The notes beneath the pieces were generated by a model that had not been told where the DNA came from, did not search any database, and worked only from the letters and a program-made list of their open reading frames with translations. A stretch of 64,000 bases of DNA from Hyperoodon ampullatus (taxonomy: Eukaryota > Chordata > Mammalia > Artiodactyla > Ziphiidae). Every line of letters starts with the position of its first letter. Position 1 is the stretch's first letter. A program made the position numbers and the translations under genes. Location: assembly GCA_949752795.1 (NCBI GenBank), contig OX457056.1, positions 176,290,428 through 176,354,427 of the forward strand, written 5' to 3'. Positions 35,683 through 48,265 of the stretch are shown piece after piece.

Positions 35683-38070
35683 CTCTGAGATGCCAAAAAC
35701 GTACTCATCATAGACACAGTTCTGAGCCCAGGAGTGTGGTGCTACCTGATCTTAGCAAAGCTACAAATGCAAAATTCAGCTGGTCCTTAAAATTCAGTAG
35801 CCCTAGAACAAAAAAGAACTGCTTGGCGGAGCTGTGACATTTAAGCGGTCATGCATTTTTCAACGTATCAGTTATGCAAAGATGTTTATATTCACTCTCT
35901 CCTCAGTCATGTTTCATGTAAATGGAGTGGCAAAAAAAAGTCTTCCAAAAGTTTAATTAAATAAAATAGAATCACGGAAGTCAACGTTAACAAAAACAGA
36001 CTTTAGAGGTGAAAAAGAGTACAAACACATTACATAAATAATAAGGGAAAAATAAAAGCAGAAGAGTAAACTTAATACATATTCTTGTTATCTCTACCTC
36101 TTGTTGTTTCCCCTCCAAGTGAATTTTTATCTTGCATTATGTTTCTAAAAATCCAGAAAGAAAAATGTCAGTAGACGACAACATGAAAATGCTCATGGGA
36201 GGCTGAGTTCCTCTAAAAACGTGAGCGGTAAAGAAAAAAATTCTTTATTTAAAGGGGCAGTTTCTCTTTTTAAAAAATGTGGGGCTGCATGGATAGTTTT
36301 CATTCATAATCTTACGAGCATGCAAAATAAAGTTCAAAAAGGTCTAATGGAAACCCCAGACCAATTCAAGATCATCCGTTTCGTTCCTATGTTCAGCCAT
36401 AACAGCTTTAATACGTAAGGCAATGACAGCAGTGATAATGACCTTAACTTAGGTAATCCGTTTGTTGACAGCAGGTGATAATTCCGGCCTTCCTGATAGT
36501 AATCTGTTTTTTGGCAAACAAGGGAGAGGGCTATTTGCCACATGCATTTATTTTTATGGGGAGGACATGTTTTATAAAGCTGGATACGGGACAGTACAGG
36601 TGTGGAATTAATTGTCTAAGCTGCAAAATATGTTAGTGATGGTATGTTAAATCTATGGCACACAGTGGCCCTGACATGATTAAATGTTCACTTCTATTAA
36701 GTAACCACAAGCCTGTATTTCCAATTATGGTGGTGAACTGCTTTCTGCTGAGTGGATTAGCTTAGTACTTCATTCTGCTGGTAGTTTTATGATCTGAGAT
36801 CTTTCATTTTCCCAGTTCAACTCTTAGGGCTGCAAAGACAAGCTGCCTGACTTTTAAATAATATATTCCCCCTTTAAATTTCTGCCTCCTTCCATTTCCT
36901 AGGAGTGCCATTTCCTGTCACCATAATTATAATAATTTGTATGTAGTTCCTGGGATCACATTTCTAATTGAGTCCTAAATTGGTTAACCTCATGAAGTTA
37001 TTAATATGCTTTTTTAACCTGCACAAATTATATATTTGTCTGGTTGGTCAAATAATGTTCATTATTACATATATTCTTTGCCTCTCTTCCTCAGCTTTAA
37101 TGTCACTATTTTAGTTTGCAAAGTGCACTTCATTTTTTTATAATATGCTAAAAATTACAGAACAGTAAGAGTTGGAAAGGAAAGTCTGGGTTAGGGACTA
37201 GTAAAAGCAAAGGCTCAGTGGAATAAGAGATTGCATTGTACTGGAACAGTAAAAAAACAGCTCTGGCACTGGGGAAGAGCCAGTGCAGAAGTGGTGAGAG
37301 GTGGGAAGGGAAAGCTCAGGCCACCCAACCAGGTCCTGGGGGGCTGCACCAAGGCATGCAGGAGAACAGTCAGCTCAGCAAGCCTCCACGAAGAATCCCT
37401 CCAGAAAACGTCCCATGACCAAATGACCAGCTCTACACAAGAACCCCATACGTGCTGAGACATTCACCCCGATTATCTAGGCCCAAACCCTGTGCAGACA
37501 GTGGCAGTCACAGGTGTGAACATTAAATAAGATCTCAAGACTGAATGTCTCTCTGGCTTGAAGATTCATATAATCCCGTTTCTCTCACTAGCTTTTTATT
37601 TAAATGTCTCCTAAATCATGTGTCAGTAGGCCCATGCTGATATAAAATCAATATCTCCACAATTCCTTTTTGTCTCTGATAACACAACCAGACTGTCAGT
37701 ACTGGATTACTGTGTTTTATGGGGACTCTGTTCAGAATACCAGCAGTGGGTTTTATTATTATAAAATCATAACAATTTGCATCCACAGGATTCAATTCTT
37801 CCAAACCTCTCAAGACATGTGTTGGTATTTGTTAAGCCTTGAACTTAAAGCATTTCAGAGGTAAAAGCGTATCTGTAGGTCTTCCAAATTCCTCAAATCT
37901 AGGTGAGCAAAAGGGACATGAAACTATCAGAAAATCCGCCATTCTGCATTTCTCAGTTTACTGGGCAGGAAAAGATTGCCTACCTTTGCCAAATATATTC
38001 TGATAATCTGGAGAACATTGCTGGTTAAAAGATATTAGTTCAATATCATTGAAATGATTCAGTCCATATC
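35683..38070. other. Non-coding, mostly unique AT-rich stretch
   Basis: Almost free of recognisable transposons, like the 16-20 kb block. No exon signals. Confidence 0.4.
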
Positions 38071-38073
38071 ATT

Positions 38074-38431
38074 ATGATATGAATGTGTGTCTCCCCAAAA
38101 TTCATAGATTGAAATGCTAACCCCCAACATGATGTTGTTTGGAGCTCGGGTCTTTGGGAGGTGATTAGGTCATAAGGGTGGAGCCCTCATGAATGGGATT
38201 AGTGCCCTTATAAAAGAGACCCCAGAGAGCTCGCTCACTTTTTTCACCACATGAGGACATGTCAAGAGCATGGCCATCTATGAAACAGGAAGCTGACCCT
38301 CACCAGACACTGACCTGCCAGCACCTTGACCTTGGACTTTCAGCCTCCAAAATTGTAAGAAATAAATGTTTATTGTTTAAGCCCCCCTATCTGTGATATT
38401 TGTGTTATTGCAGCCTGAATGGACTAAGGCA
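38074..38431 (+). mobile_element. MaLR solo LTR (MST-like)
   Basis: TATGAATGTGTGTCTCCCC, CTTTGGGAGGTGATTAGGTC, GGTGGAGCCCTCATGAATGG, GACCCCAGAGAGCTCGC and AGAAATAAATGTTTATTG (polyadenylation signal), then GAATGGACTAAGGCA. The MST consensus order is complete. It is the youngest-looking LTR here. Confidence 0.88.
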
Positions 38432-38524
38432 CTGATGAAACAGTTTTTTCTTACACACTTTCTATCACCCAACAACACCTGGTTCTGGAACCTGGCATAA
38501 ACCAAAGACAGGATAAGGAAGGGA

Positions 38525-38800
38525 ACAGTTGAATTTCTCCACATCCTCACCAACACTTTTTATTTTTTTTAAATAACAGTCATCCTACAAAGTGTGTTAT
38601 AACATCTAATTGTTGTTTTGATTTGCATTTCTCTGACGATTAGTGACTTCGAGCCACTGATATACCTGTTAACCATTTGTATGTTTTCTTTGGAGAAATG
38701 TCAATTCAAGTCTTTAACCCATTTAAAAAAATCTGGTTATCAGTTTTTTGCTATTGAGTTGTAGGAGTCCCTTACATATTTTAATTCCCTCAAGAAGAGG
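38525..38800 (-). mobile_element. Old L1 fragment
   Basis: TCTCCACATCCTCACCAACAC, GTTGTTTTGATTTGCATTTCTC and CAATTCAAGTCTTTAACCCATTT are reverse-strand L1 3' blocks. Confidence 0.8.
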
Positions 38801-38904
38801 GAAGAGACAAAGACGCTTTTAACATAATAATCACACAGAGGAGTGCTAAGGAGAGGGCGGTATTGCCAGAATCCAAGGTGAAACTCTCAGAATAGACAAG
38901 GTGG

Positions 38905-39267
38905 TGTTATGGACTGAATGTTTGTGTCCCCTCGAAATTCATCTGCTGAAATATAATACCCAGTGTGACTGTATGAGAAGTTGGGGCCTTTGGGAGGTAA
39001 CTAGGTCATGAGGGTGAAGCCCCCCATGATGGGATTAGTGCTCTTATAACTAGAGGAAGAGACCAGAGGTCTATGTCTTTCAGGCATGTGAGGATACACT
39101 GAGAAGTCAGCTGTCTGCAACCAGAAGAGGCCTCTCACCAGAACCCAACCATGTGGCACCCTGATCTGGGACTTTTAGCCTCCAGAACTGTAAGAAATGA
39201 ATTTCTGTCATTTATAAGTCATCCAGTGTATGGTACTTCATTATAGCAACCCAAACTCACTACAACA
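38905..39267 (+). mobile_element. MaLR solo LTR (MST/MLT1 type) with 5-bp duplication
   Basis: Starts TGTTATGGACTGAATGTTTG and ends CACTACAACA, so it has the canonical TG...CA ends. It is flanked by GGTGG on both sides (38900-38904 and 39268-39272), the 5-bp target duplication expected for this class. No internal viral genes: it is a solo LTR. Confidence 0.9.
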
Positions 39268-39272
39268 GGTGG

Positions 39273-40640
39273 GAGATGCTGAATTTACTAGAAAGCCATC
39301 TCACATCTTTGTCTTACTTTACAAGTGAAAATCTGACCAGTGCATGTAAAACACCTCCTTCTAGAGCAGGTCCTTCAGCCACTGGCAGCGTCTCTTCTCT
39401 GCCTACAGCTACTACACCATAACCTTCCTCCAGCTCTCCCCTGGAGACAATCCCGAACCTCCACAGGCAGCCGCCCATCCCAGAACCAGGAGTGCCTTCT
39501 CACCTGCTCCATCCCATGACCAGAAACACTCTCCTCCCTCCACTGCCAAGTGGCCCAAGGCTGTGGAGAAACCAAAGATGGCTCTTCTTCACAAAAATGC
39601 TACACTGGACCCACCCGTCATTGTCCTGCCCAGCACTGCTGAGTGGATGGACGAGGGGCCATCTTAGCCAGACCCTGGCCACCACCACAAACCAGGACCA
39701 AGCAGGTGACTCCAGGGCCTGAGCCAAACAGAACTGCCCACTGGGAAACCAAACAAAGAGACAGAGAAGGAACATCAGTTGGGATGGGGCACTGGGGCTG
39801 AGCAGTGATGACGTGGAATCAGGACCAGCAGCCATTTAGGTTGAATCTTAGGCCACATAAGTCAGGAGCAAAGAGGCTCCTAAGACAGTGAGGGCACGTA
39901 GCCCTTGTCCCAACTCTACAGCAGCCAGTCCTACTTCACGTGACACATGGCTTCACTTCACTTTCTGACCTTGAATCCCATGTGTCTGGATCCTTGCCAC
40001 ACATCTGCTAACCACCAAAGCCGTGTGTGTGTTTGTGCGCGTGTGTGTGTGCTTTCTTAGTGAGCTTTCTTCCTTGCAAACAAAAGGAGGAAACATTGGC
40101 ATGAAACAGCCCCAGAAGATATCCTTCCCCGCAGAATATCCGAGGCAATGACCAGCAGCTTCTAGAGACTTCAGCATCAAGCGCTTCTGCAAACTGGGCG
40201 ATTGTTCTTTACAGAAACCAACAAAAGAGAGGGTTGCTCATTTAAACATTTTAAACACTTGTTTCTAAAAACCCCAGAGGGTTCACAAGGGTACAGAGTG
40301 TGCCCACTGGAGTTGTACCCTTCTCATCTCCCACTGGAATCCAGCCAATCACAGAGATCCACGGGCATCTGCCCTGAATGTGCTACTTAACCTTTGTATG
40401 CCATGTAATGTTTGAGGAGCCCACTTCAGGTTTGTCATTTGCACGAGTACCAGACACTCGGACATCCTTACAACGTTGGGAAACAGAGGCAGATGCCCAA
40501 ACTCTTCTTTGTTTAAGGTAATGACTCTCCATCTTGAGTCCCTGCCTCCACCATCTCTCACATCTATTTTACACAAGAGCCCCCGACTATTCATTCTTCC
40601 CCTGATTCACCCCTGCCTCTGCCAGAGCCTATCCTCCCCC
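39273..40640. other. Non-coding stretch, no feature seen
   Basis: Moderate GC near 39360-39830, where overlapping frames on both strands are unsupported. A GTGTGT run lies at 40023-40050. Confidence 0.4.
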
Positions 40641-40644
40641 TCCT

Positions 40645-41200
40645 CGAAGAAGCCAGAGTGATCTTTTAAAAAACATAAATCACGCCATGTCCCTCCCCTG
40701 CTTACAAATTTCCAATGAATTCTCGTATCACTGAGGATGGATTCTAAGCTCTAAACTCCTCGCCTTTCAGCTGCAGTCTGGTGGGATCTGGGCTCCGCTA
40801 CTTCTATCTTGATGTCCAGCCACATCCCCTCACTCACCCATCTGCAGCCACACCGTTAGCGCTGTCCACTTCCGGCCAGCCCACAGAAGCTCCAACAAGA
40901 CCTACACAGGGTCTTCCTTTGACTACCCCAGCATGTACACCCCCTCCACACACCCCATCCTCATCACTGTCAATCCCATCACATCATCCTTTTTTATCAT
41001 CTTCATAGCACTTAACACTTTCAGAAATTACCTTGTGCCTGCATTTAATTTTATTGTTTTTATTTTGTCTCCGCCTGCAAGACAATAAATGCCACCAAAG
41101 CCCGGGCCTTTTTTTCTTGCTCACTGCTGTCTATTCAGGTTCTAAAACAGTGTCTGGAACATGATCGAGCCTCCAAAAATATTTGTGGAAAGAACAGTCC
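40645..41200 (+). repeat. L2 LINE 3' region
   Basis: CAGAGTGATCTTTTAAAAAAC, CACGCCATGTCCCTCCCCTGC, TTCAGCTGCAGTCTGGTGGG and CAGTGTCTGGAACATGATCG follow L2 from the ORF2 end to its terminus. Confidence 0.8.
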
Positions 41201-41859
41201 TCTAACTTGAGATTGAAAGAATTAGTTTTTCAGGTAGTTTGGCTCAAAAGACTTTTTTCCCATTTATAAGCCCAAAATACTAATTTCTACCTTAACATTA
41301 CTTTTTCCACTGATAATGGAAATAATAGTCACCATCTGGTTTTGAAATACCACTCTATGTTAAATACCTATGCAATCTGCATTTATTATAGGTCAACCGA
41401 AAAAGAACTGGCTATTACCTGTCTCCTATAATTTGATTGCATTTTCTGAAGAATCACATTATTCTGGAGTTTTACCTTCTAATTTTCGTTGGTATTACGT
41501 TTTTATTCCCTGCAAATAAATGGGCAATTTTTTCCATTTTGTTTGCAAACTGGAAAAAAAAAAATTAAAATCTGAAGCAGACAACAGAACTTCTAGAAAT
41601 GACGTGACTAGTATGTATTAGGGCATACGGCTTCTCAACAAAAGACTAAACATGTTTGTTCCTAGAAAATATTTTATTGAAACTTACCTCATTACCAACA
41701 TGTTCTGTGGGAACAAATACAGAAGGGGGCAGAGAAAATGGGGTCAAATAGATATTATGGTTTCCCCAAAATTGTGTCTTGTAAGCCTGGTTAGCTTCTT
41801 TTCACATATGCTGCACCTGTCTCCCTCTTTCTCCTTTTATACTAACATCATCATTAAAG

Positions 41860-42035
41860 CCTCTGTTTGCTTTCCACATGCCAAGCACTGCTCTAAGCTT
41901 TTCCCTTGTATTATCTCATTTAACTCCTAGAATAATAACCTCGGAAAGTAGGTGTTACAATGTCCATTTTACAGATCAGAAAACTGAAAGTTAGTAACTT
42001 GCAGAGCTGACTATAAAACACCAGACCTTCACCAT
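41860..42035 (-). repeat. MIR SINE, reverse orientation
   Basis: CACATGCCAAGCACTGCTCTAAGC, TTGTATTATCTCATTTAACTCC and ACAATGTCCATTTTACAGATC with GAAAACTGAAAG. Confidence 0.85.
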
Positions 42036-43120
42036 CACACTATACGTGGATTTCCTTCTAGAACTTCTACATGGATAGATTTCAATTTGGAGAGGTCAAA
42101 CCTTTGAAGCAACATAGAATTCTTATACAAATCTGCCTGAGAATATGTAAATGTTGCAGAGATTCTTTCCTTCCCAGTAAAAATGGAGAAATCTGAAGCC
42201 TGAATTATACTCACTAGTAAAAATGATGACAGAATTAATAACTGCTGTGTGGAATTCATCATTACAAGTAACCTTTCTCGCTTCCCTTGATTTCATAAAC
42301 ACTGCATATTAAGTCTGGGCCAGATGCCTACAGACATCTTTGAAGACAGTATTTTATCATCTGAATATTCGGCCATTTGAAGAAAAAAAATAGCTTGTTC
42401 CAAATTCCTCACCCTTGTAAATGTTTTTAAGTCTTAATAGAAATATAGCTTCGTACCTGTTACTACCTCTCAAATGACCACCCACAAGGCCTCTTCTGTT
42501 GTGAAAGACTTTCTCAGAATCCAAAAACTGTCTAAGAAAACAATTATTTCTTTTCATCACGCTTCTGAGTCTGCTTAAAGACAAGAAACTACAGGGAATT
42601 TAATTACAATACAAATAGATCTAAGAGTAACAGTAAAGGATGATAACTAAGCTATAATAATCAGCACTTCAGCTTGGCTTCCTAACCAAATAATTCTTTG
42701 ATTTTCATGACTTTGTTTAATCTATAACACCCCTTCCCAGCATATACCATAAACTTTGATTTCATGTTTGCATAAAAATGAATACAGTACTCATATTTGT
42801 GTTGTGTCTTATCGACTGAAATTAAGTTCACCATAAAATAAGGATTTTAAAGTTTTCTTAAACACTCAGGGCTCATCATATTTTCTACTCGAGCTACAGA
42901 AAATCATATGACTATTCCTTTTTAGACTACAGAACATCTTTTTAAAATGCTGGCTAACATCTAAATCAGGCAAGACCCTAATGGCATTTTCAACAAAGAG
43001 TCCCTCCTACATATGTACATAGGTCAGTTACTTATTTATTTTCATCCATTCCTTCTGCCTACATTCCAGTCATTATATTCTATACCATGAAGTGCCTCAT
43101 GGGACCACGAGGGTTGAACT
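42036..43120. other. Non-coding, unique AT-rich stretch
   Basis: No transposon or exon recognised. Confidence 0.4.
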
Positions 43121-43123
43121 GGG

Positions 43124-43542
43124 TGATGGTTAGTTTTATGTGTCAACTTGGCTGGGCCATGGTACCCAGATATTTGGTCAAACATTATTCTGGATGTTTC
43201 TGTGAAGGTGTTTTTTGGATGAGATTAACAATTAAATTGGTGACTGTGAGTAAAGCATAATGTGAGTAGGTCTTATCCAATCAATTGAAGGCCTTAATAG
43301 ACAAAAACTGACCTTCCTGAGCAAGAATTCTGCCATCAGATGGCTTTGGGGCTCCAATGGCGACTCTTTACTGGGTCTACAGCCTGCTGACCTACTCTGC
43401 AATGTTTGGGCTTACCAGGCCTCTACACCTGCATGAACCATTTCTTAAAATACTTCTCTCTCTCTCTCTCTCAACACACACACACACGCACACGCACACA
43501 GTATGTCTGTTCTGTTTCTCTGGAAAACCCTAAAACACGCTG
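43124..43542 (+). mobile_element. Solo LTR, ERVL/MaLR group
   Basis: TGATGGTTAGTTTTATGTGTC, AACTTGGCTGGGCCATGG, CCAGATATTTGGTCAAACATT, TTCTCTGGAAAACCC near the end. A (CT)n(CA)n microsatellite at 43457-43500 has formed in its 3' part. The family within the group was not settled. Confidence 0.75.
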
Positions 43543-43879
43543 TTTCGGAAAAGTCTAACGTTGCTGTCATTTGTATCACAGTCTCAGCTTCTTTCTTTAG
43601 TTAACAGAATGTATTATAATTGCACACGTGGGTCTAACAAGTTCTATTCTCTCAACCACGTCCTTCAGTCATTCTGCACTAGTTATAACTAGGAATGAGT
43701 GAAGGCTAGAATTGTCTCACTTCCTTGCTCATGGTCAGCCAAAAGGCACTAAGGCCACATCATTCACCACTCTTTTCTAAATCACAAATCCTGAGATCAC
43801 TGTTTCTGGAGGACCATTTCCCCAGGGCCTCAAGTAAAAAGATAATTTACTTATTTTTTTCATAAGTTGGAAGTCATAC

Positions 43880-43985
43880 ATTCAAATTAACCACTATTGA
43901 TTGGGGGTCTACTGTTCCAAGTGCTGGACACACAAAGACAAAGTGTGCTGCCCTCACGAAGCTTACAGTCTAGGAAGGTAGACAT
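43880..43985 (+). repeat. L2 LINE fragment
   Basis: GGGGGTCTACTGTTCCAAGTGCTGG, then CTGCCCTCACGAAGCTTACAGTCTAGG, a well-known L2 block. Confidence 0.8.
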
Positions 43986-44111
43986 GAAAAAATGACAAAA
44001 AATATACTATCACTTGGCACTAACAACACTAACAAAGGGCCTGAGATTTCAATCCTACCACTATCATAATGCTGTTTTAGGATGAGGTAGAGGATGCTGG
44101 GGGGAATCAAC

Positions 44112-44524
44112 ATGGGTTGAATTGTGTCCCCCCACCCCAAAAAAGTTCATGATGAAATCCTAACCCCCAGGACCTCAGAATGTGACCATCGTTGATGACA
44201 GGGTCTTTGCAGTGTGATTATGTTAAAATGAGGCCCTTAGGATGGGGCCTAACCCAATATGACTGGTGTCCTTATAAGAAGAGGAAAACCTGGACACAGA
44301 CACAAACAGAGGGAAGACAATGTGAAGAGACACAGAGAGAAGACACTCATCTAGAAGCCTAGGAGAAAGGCCTGGAATAGGTCCTTCCCTCCTGGCCCTC
44401 AGAAGGAACCAAACCTGCTTGCAGCTTGACCTTGGACTTCTAAAACTGTGAGAAAGTAAGTTTCCATTGCTTAAGCCACCCAGCCCATGGTGCTTTGTTA
44501 CAGCAGCCCTAGCAAACTCATACC
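44112..44524 (+). mobile_element. MaLR solo LTR (MLT1A-like)
   Basis: GGGTTGAATTGTGTCCCCCC, AATCCTAACCCCCAGGACC, GGTGTCCTTATAAGAAGAGG, GAAGACACTCATC, GCTTGACCTTGGACTTC, TTAAGCCACCCAGCCC and AGCAAACTCATAC occur in consensus order. Confidence 0.88.
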
Positions 44525-44744
44525 GAGGTTAAGCTTACGAATTATGCAGACCAGTGGCTGATGACAGGAACAAATGAGAGAGTTCACATAAAGGCATAAC
44601 CAGCCTAACTTGATGGCTGACTTGAAGTGAAAGGAGAAGGAAAGCAAGAGATACTGGCTGACTTGGGTCATGAGTATAGTTAATTATGAAAGTGGCCCCT
44701 AATTCCCTCCCACCTACCCCACCTCCCACACCCATCACATCACA

Positions 44745-45245
44745 CATGCATGTCCTTGTGGTGTGGCCTTGCAGCTCCTCCCATCAAGAGGTAGAATATA
44801 CTTCTCCACTCCCTGAATCTGGGCTGGCCTTCTGACTTGCTCTGACCAACAGAATAAGACAGAAGTAATGTTTTACAAGTTCTAAGCCTAGGCCTCAGGA
44901 GACCTTGCAGCTTCCTCTCTCTTGCTTTCCTTGAGAAGACTGTGGTCACTACTATGTGAATGAGCCTGGGTTAGCCTGCTGGATGATGGATGCATGGATA
45001 CATGGCTCAGTTAACCCCATATCCCCAGCCAACAGCCAGCCATCTGCCAGACGTATGAGTGAGGCCATCCACGGCCAGCTGACTGCAGACATAAGTGAAC
45101 CTAGTTGAACCAACCGGCAGAAGGACCACCCAGCTGACCTTAGCCCACATTCCTGATCCATATAATTATGTACTTATAAATGGTTGTTATTTGAAGCCAC
45201 AAGGTTTTGGGTGGTTTGGTATACTGCAAATGTTAACTGATATGC
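44745..45245 (+). mobile_element. MLT1-like solo LTR
   Basis: GCAGCTCCTCCCATCAAGAGG near the start parallels the copy at 3720. The end has AATGGTTGTTATTTGAAGCC and GGTTTTGGGTGGTTTGG. Old and non-coding. Confidence 0.65.
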
Positions 45246-47755
45246 AGGATGAGTATTGTTGCCTTTCATCCAGATAAGGAATTCAAGAGCAACGCATGAG
45301 GAATTCTGTCTTTTGACACACTGTGCTTAAAATATCGATGGGATCAATGTCAAGTAGCCAGTTGGTTAAATAGTTTTGGAATTCAGGAAGGGATCTTGCC
45401 TGGAAATACAAATTGAAAGACTGATTTCCATGTGTGAAGAGATTGCCACAGGAGAGCAGGAATACAGTAAAAGGAAAGGAGATCAGAGTGGGGACCCCAG
45501 GAACACACATTTAAGGTCAAGCAAAGCAAGAGTCAATGAGGGAGAGGAGAGGTGATGAAAGATAGGAAGATGCCACAGAAGTCAAAGCAATTCCTCAACA
45601 GAGTCACAGAAATACCTAAAGAAAAAAAAAAATACAACTAGTAAGAGTCTCAGCCTTTGGGTATTATGAAGCCATTGCCAGGAGAGTTTCAGTAAGGTGG
45701 TGATGGGTGAACCCTTCTTAGAGCTCATTAAAAAGTGAGTGGGAGGGGAGGATTTGTAAACAGTGAGTATCTACAAGTTTCCTGCTGAGGTTGGCACAGA
45801 GGTCACCTGCCTGGATCACTATCTGCCCCTTTGCTCCAGCAATCTTTGAGCCACTGAGAGAGACCATCCTCACAGTCATGCAGATTCTTGACTCTGAAAT
45901 GTACAGTCACATCAGCTGGGCTTTTTCATGCCATCCAACTAAAGAAGGAGACAGGCACCCTCTAAAGGGAAGTAAAAGGTTGAAGGAGGAATTTTTCAAG
46001 ATGGGAGTGGAACACTTATTCCTAAGTGTATGGAGTCACGAAGCCATAATGATAGATCAAAGTCCTGGAGAGGATGAGAGGGGACGATATTCACAGGTGC
46101 AAGAAAAAGCCGGAGGTGAAAAGATGGAGATTTCCAGATATGAGACAAAAGATTAAGGGAATTCACACTGGGTGACCATGAATCCTCACCTGGGAAGGGA
46201 GCCAGTGGTGGGCAGAGGAGTTGAGGACAGTGGGCAATGTCTGAAGTTGCAGATACGAACAGTGAGTGAGCTTGATGACCCATACAGAGCTTGGTGAATG
46301 GCACTGAGTTTGGGGACAATAAAATCACAGTGGCATTCCTTAGCGTGACTGGGTTTTTCCAACAGCAAGCAACAGCTTGCATGTAGAAGCAAACAAGGCA
46401 GTTGGTTGGACTGACCCAAGATTGGGATTCTGTGGACAGTTATTAAAGGGCAAAGGCTTAATAAGGGCTTTGAGGTTTTGGCAAGAGAGTGGTTAAAGTG
46501 ATGTATTGGGTTCTGCACTGGCTAAAAAAGCAAGGAGGGAAGTATGACTGATGAGCTGCGAAAAAAGGGAGAGCAGTACAAGGACCAGGGATCTTGGAAA
46601 TAAATAGGTGAGGGAGCAGAAAGGCTATAAGGCTGTAGTCATGTATGATGACACTGGAGTTTAAGGTTCCACGAGCAGAGCCATTCCAAACGATAAGGTC
46701 AGCTGGTGACTGGGCCACTGTGGGAGGTGAAACGTTGCAACTCGGAGACTAAGCCACTGGGTCCAACCTCCATGCACAAATGCTGAAGATCACCCTGGTG
46801 ATGACAGTTGGGGGAGAGGGGAGACATAAGCCAAGTGTCTGGGCCCTCAGGGGAAAAGGGAAAGTGACAGGGAGCTGAGAAGATGACCAGGAGGAAGGGT
46901 AGGATACAGTCTCTGGGAATTTCACCGGGGGCTACAGGAATCACATGGTTTTGTGTGATAGTGGCCAAGTAATGTTCTGGAAGCTACAATGACCACAGCT
47001 CCTCTGGGCCTAAGGGGTGTGGACAAATGAACAGCCACTGCCCCACTGTATCTTCCTAAGGAGGAATCAAACTGCAGTAAAGGCAAGATTTGGGAAAAGG
47101 GAGTTTATATTGTTAATAAACCAAGGGTCCAAAGGCATTATGGAAAAAGCTGCGAGGAGGTCAACAGAGAAAGGAAGCGGGGCGAGCCAGTGAGAAAAGA
47201 GAATGCCCTTCATTGTGGAATTGAATCATTATTACTTTTGTATAAGTTTTTATTTGCACAAATATCTCTAAGATTTGTCAGATCTGGGTCCAGACCAGAC
47301 CAGCAATAATGATGCCTTATTATATAGTTAACATTCCTCTTCCCTTGGAAGTATCTCAGGAATGACCAGAGATACTGCTTAGAGTCCAGACTTACTCCTT
47401 GTTTTGAAGTTTAAGTAGTTCTGTGAGTGGAACAAGAAACATTTTTCTCTCCATAGGTCTCAACAGAACATAAGCCAGGAGGTTTTGTAGAGATAATATG
47501 CCTTGGAAAGAGGGGAGAAAATGCTCATTTGATAACCAGAGTTAAACTCTTGACATAAACTATTTGCTTGGATCTAGCGTTTTATTCTAGCAGCCCAAAG
47601 AATTTGAAAAACTAAAGACGAAAGAAGGTCATAATTGATATAAGCATGACCTCTTGACTGACACGGTCCTTATAAAGGTTTATTTTGAAGTTTTCAAATG
47701 GACAAAGAAAAGACTGTAATACGAGGTTCGTCTCCTAATAGCCTCCATCTGACAT
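45246..47755. other. Non-coding, purine-rich, repeat-like stretch
   Basis: Texture like the unassigned repeats at 10 kb and 32 kb. Frames on the minus strand at 45996-46968 overlap in several registers and have no exon signals. Confidence 0.35.
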
Positions 47756-47757
47756 GT

Positions 47758-48265
47758 AGCTGCTGGGAGTATAAGTTGGTGCATCTCTTCTAAGAAACAA
47801 TTAACACAAAAGTCGTAAAAATTTGTATGCCCTTTAACTCAGCAGTTCTATTACTGGGTATGATCCTGAAGAAATAATCATAGATATGCCCCAGGTTTAG
47901 TCATAATTGGTGACAACCTAAACACCCAACATTTAGGAGGATGGTTAAATAAATGGTCCTATAATCATACAATGGAATACTGCAGAGACATTAAAAGGGA
48001 TATAGAAGCATATGAAATATTATGTGGCAAGTTAGTTATGATTTATTGGGCTAAGATCAGGTTATAAAATTGCTTACACGTGATACCAATGTAAAAATGA
48101 AATATTATGTAGGCCTAAAACAAAGACCGGAAAGATATCCATTAGAATGGTATCTGTGATTATCTTTAGATATTTGCATTATGTATGGTTTTGATTTTCC
48201 TCTTTTTTCTGAACCTTTCTAAGAAAAATCTCCAAAATGAAAATGTATCATATTATAACAAGAAA
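47758..48265 (+). mobile_element. Old L1 3'-region fragment (L1M type)
   Basis: GCTGGGAGTATAAGTTGGTGC, TTTAACTCAGCAGTTCTATTACTGGG, GGTTAAATAAATGG, CATACAATGGAATACTGCAG. The order is classic L1 ORF2 end, plus strand. Confidence 0.88.

Noticed and set aside
45791..46156. A 121-residue plus-strand frame facing a 128-residue minus frame
   Set aside because: Overlapping opposite-strand frames in purine-rich, repeat-like DNA without exon signals.
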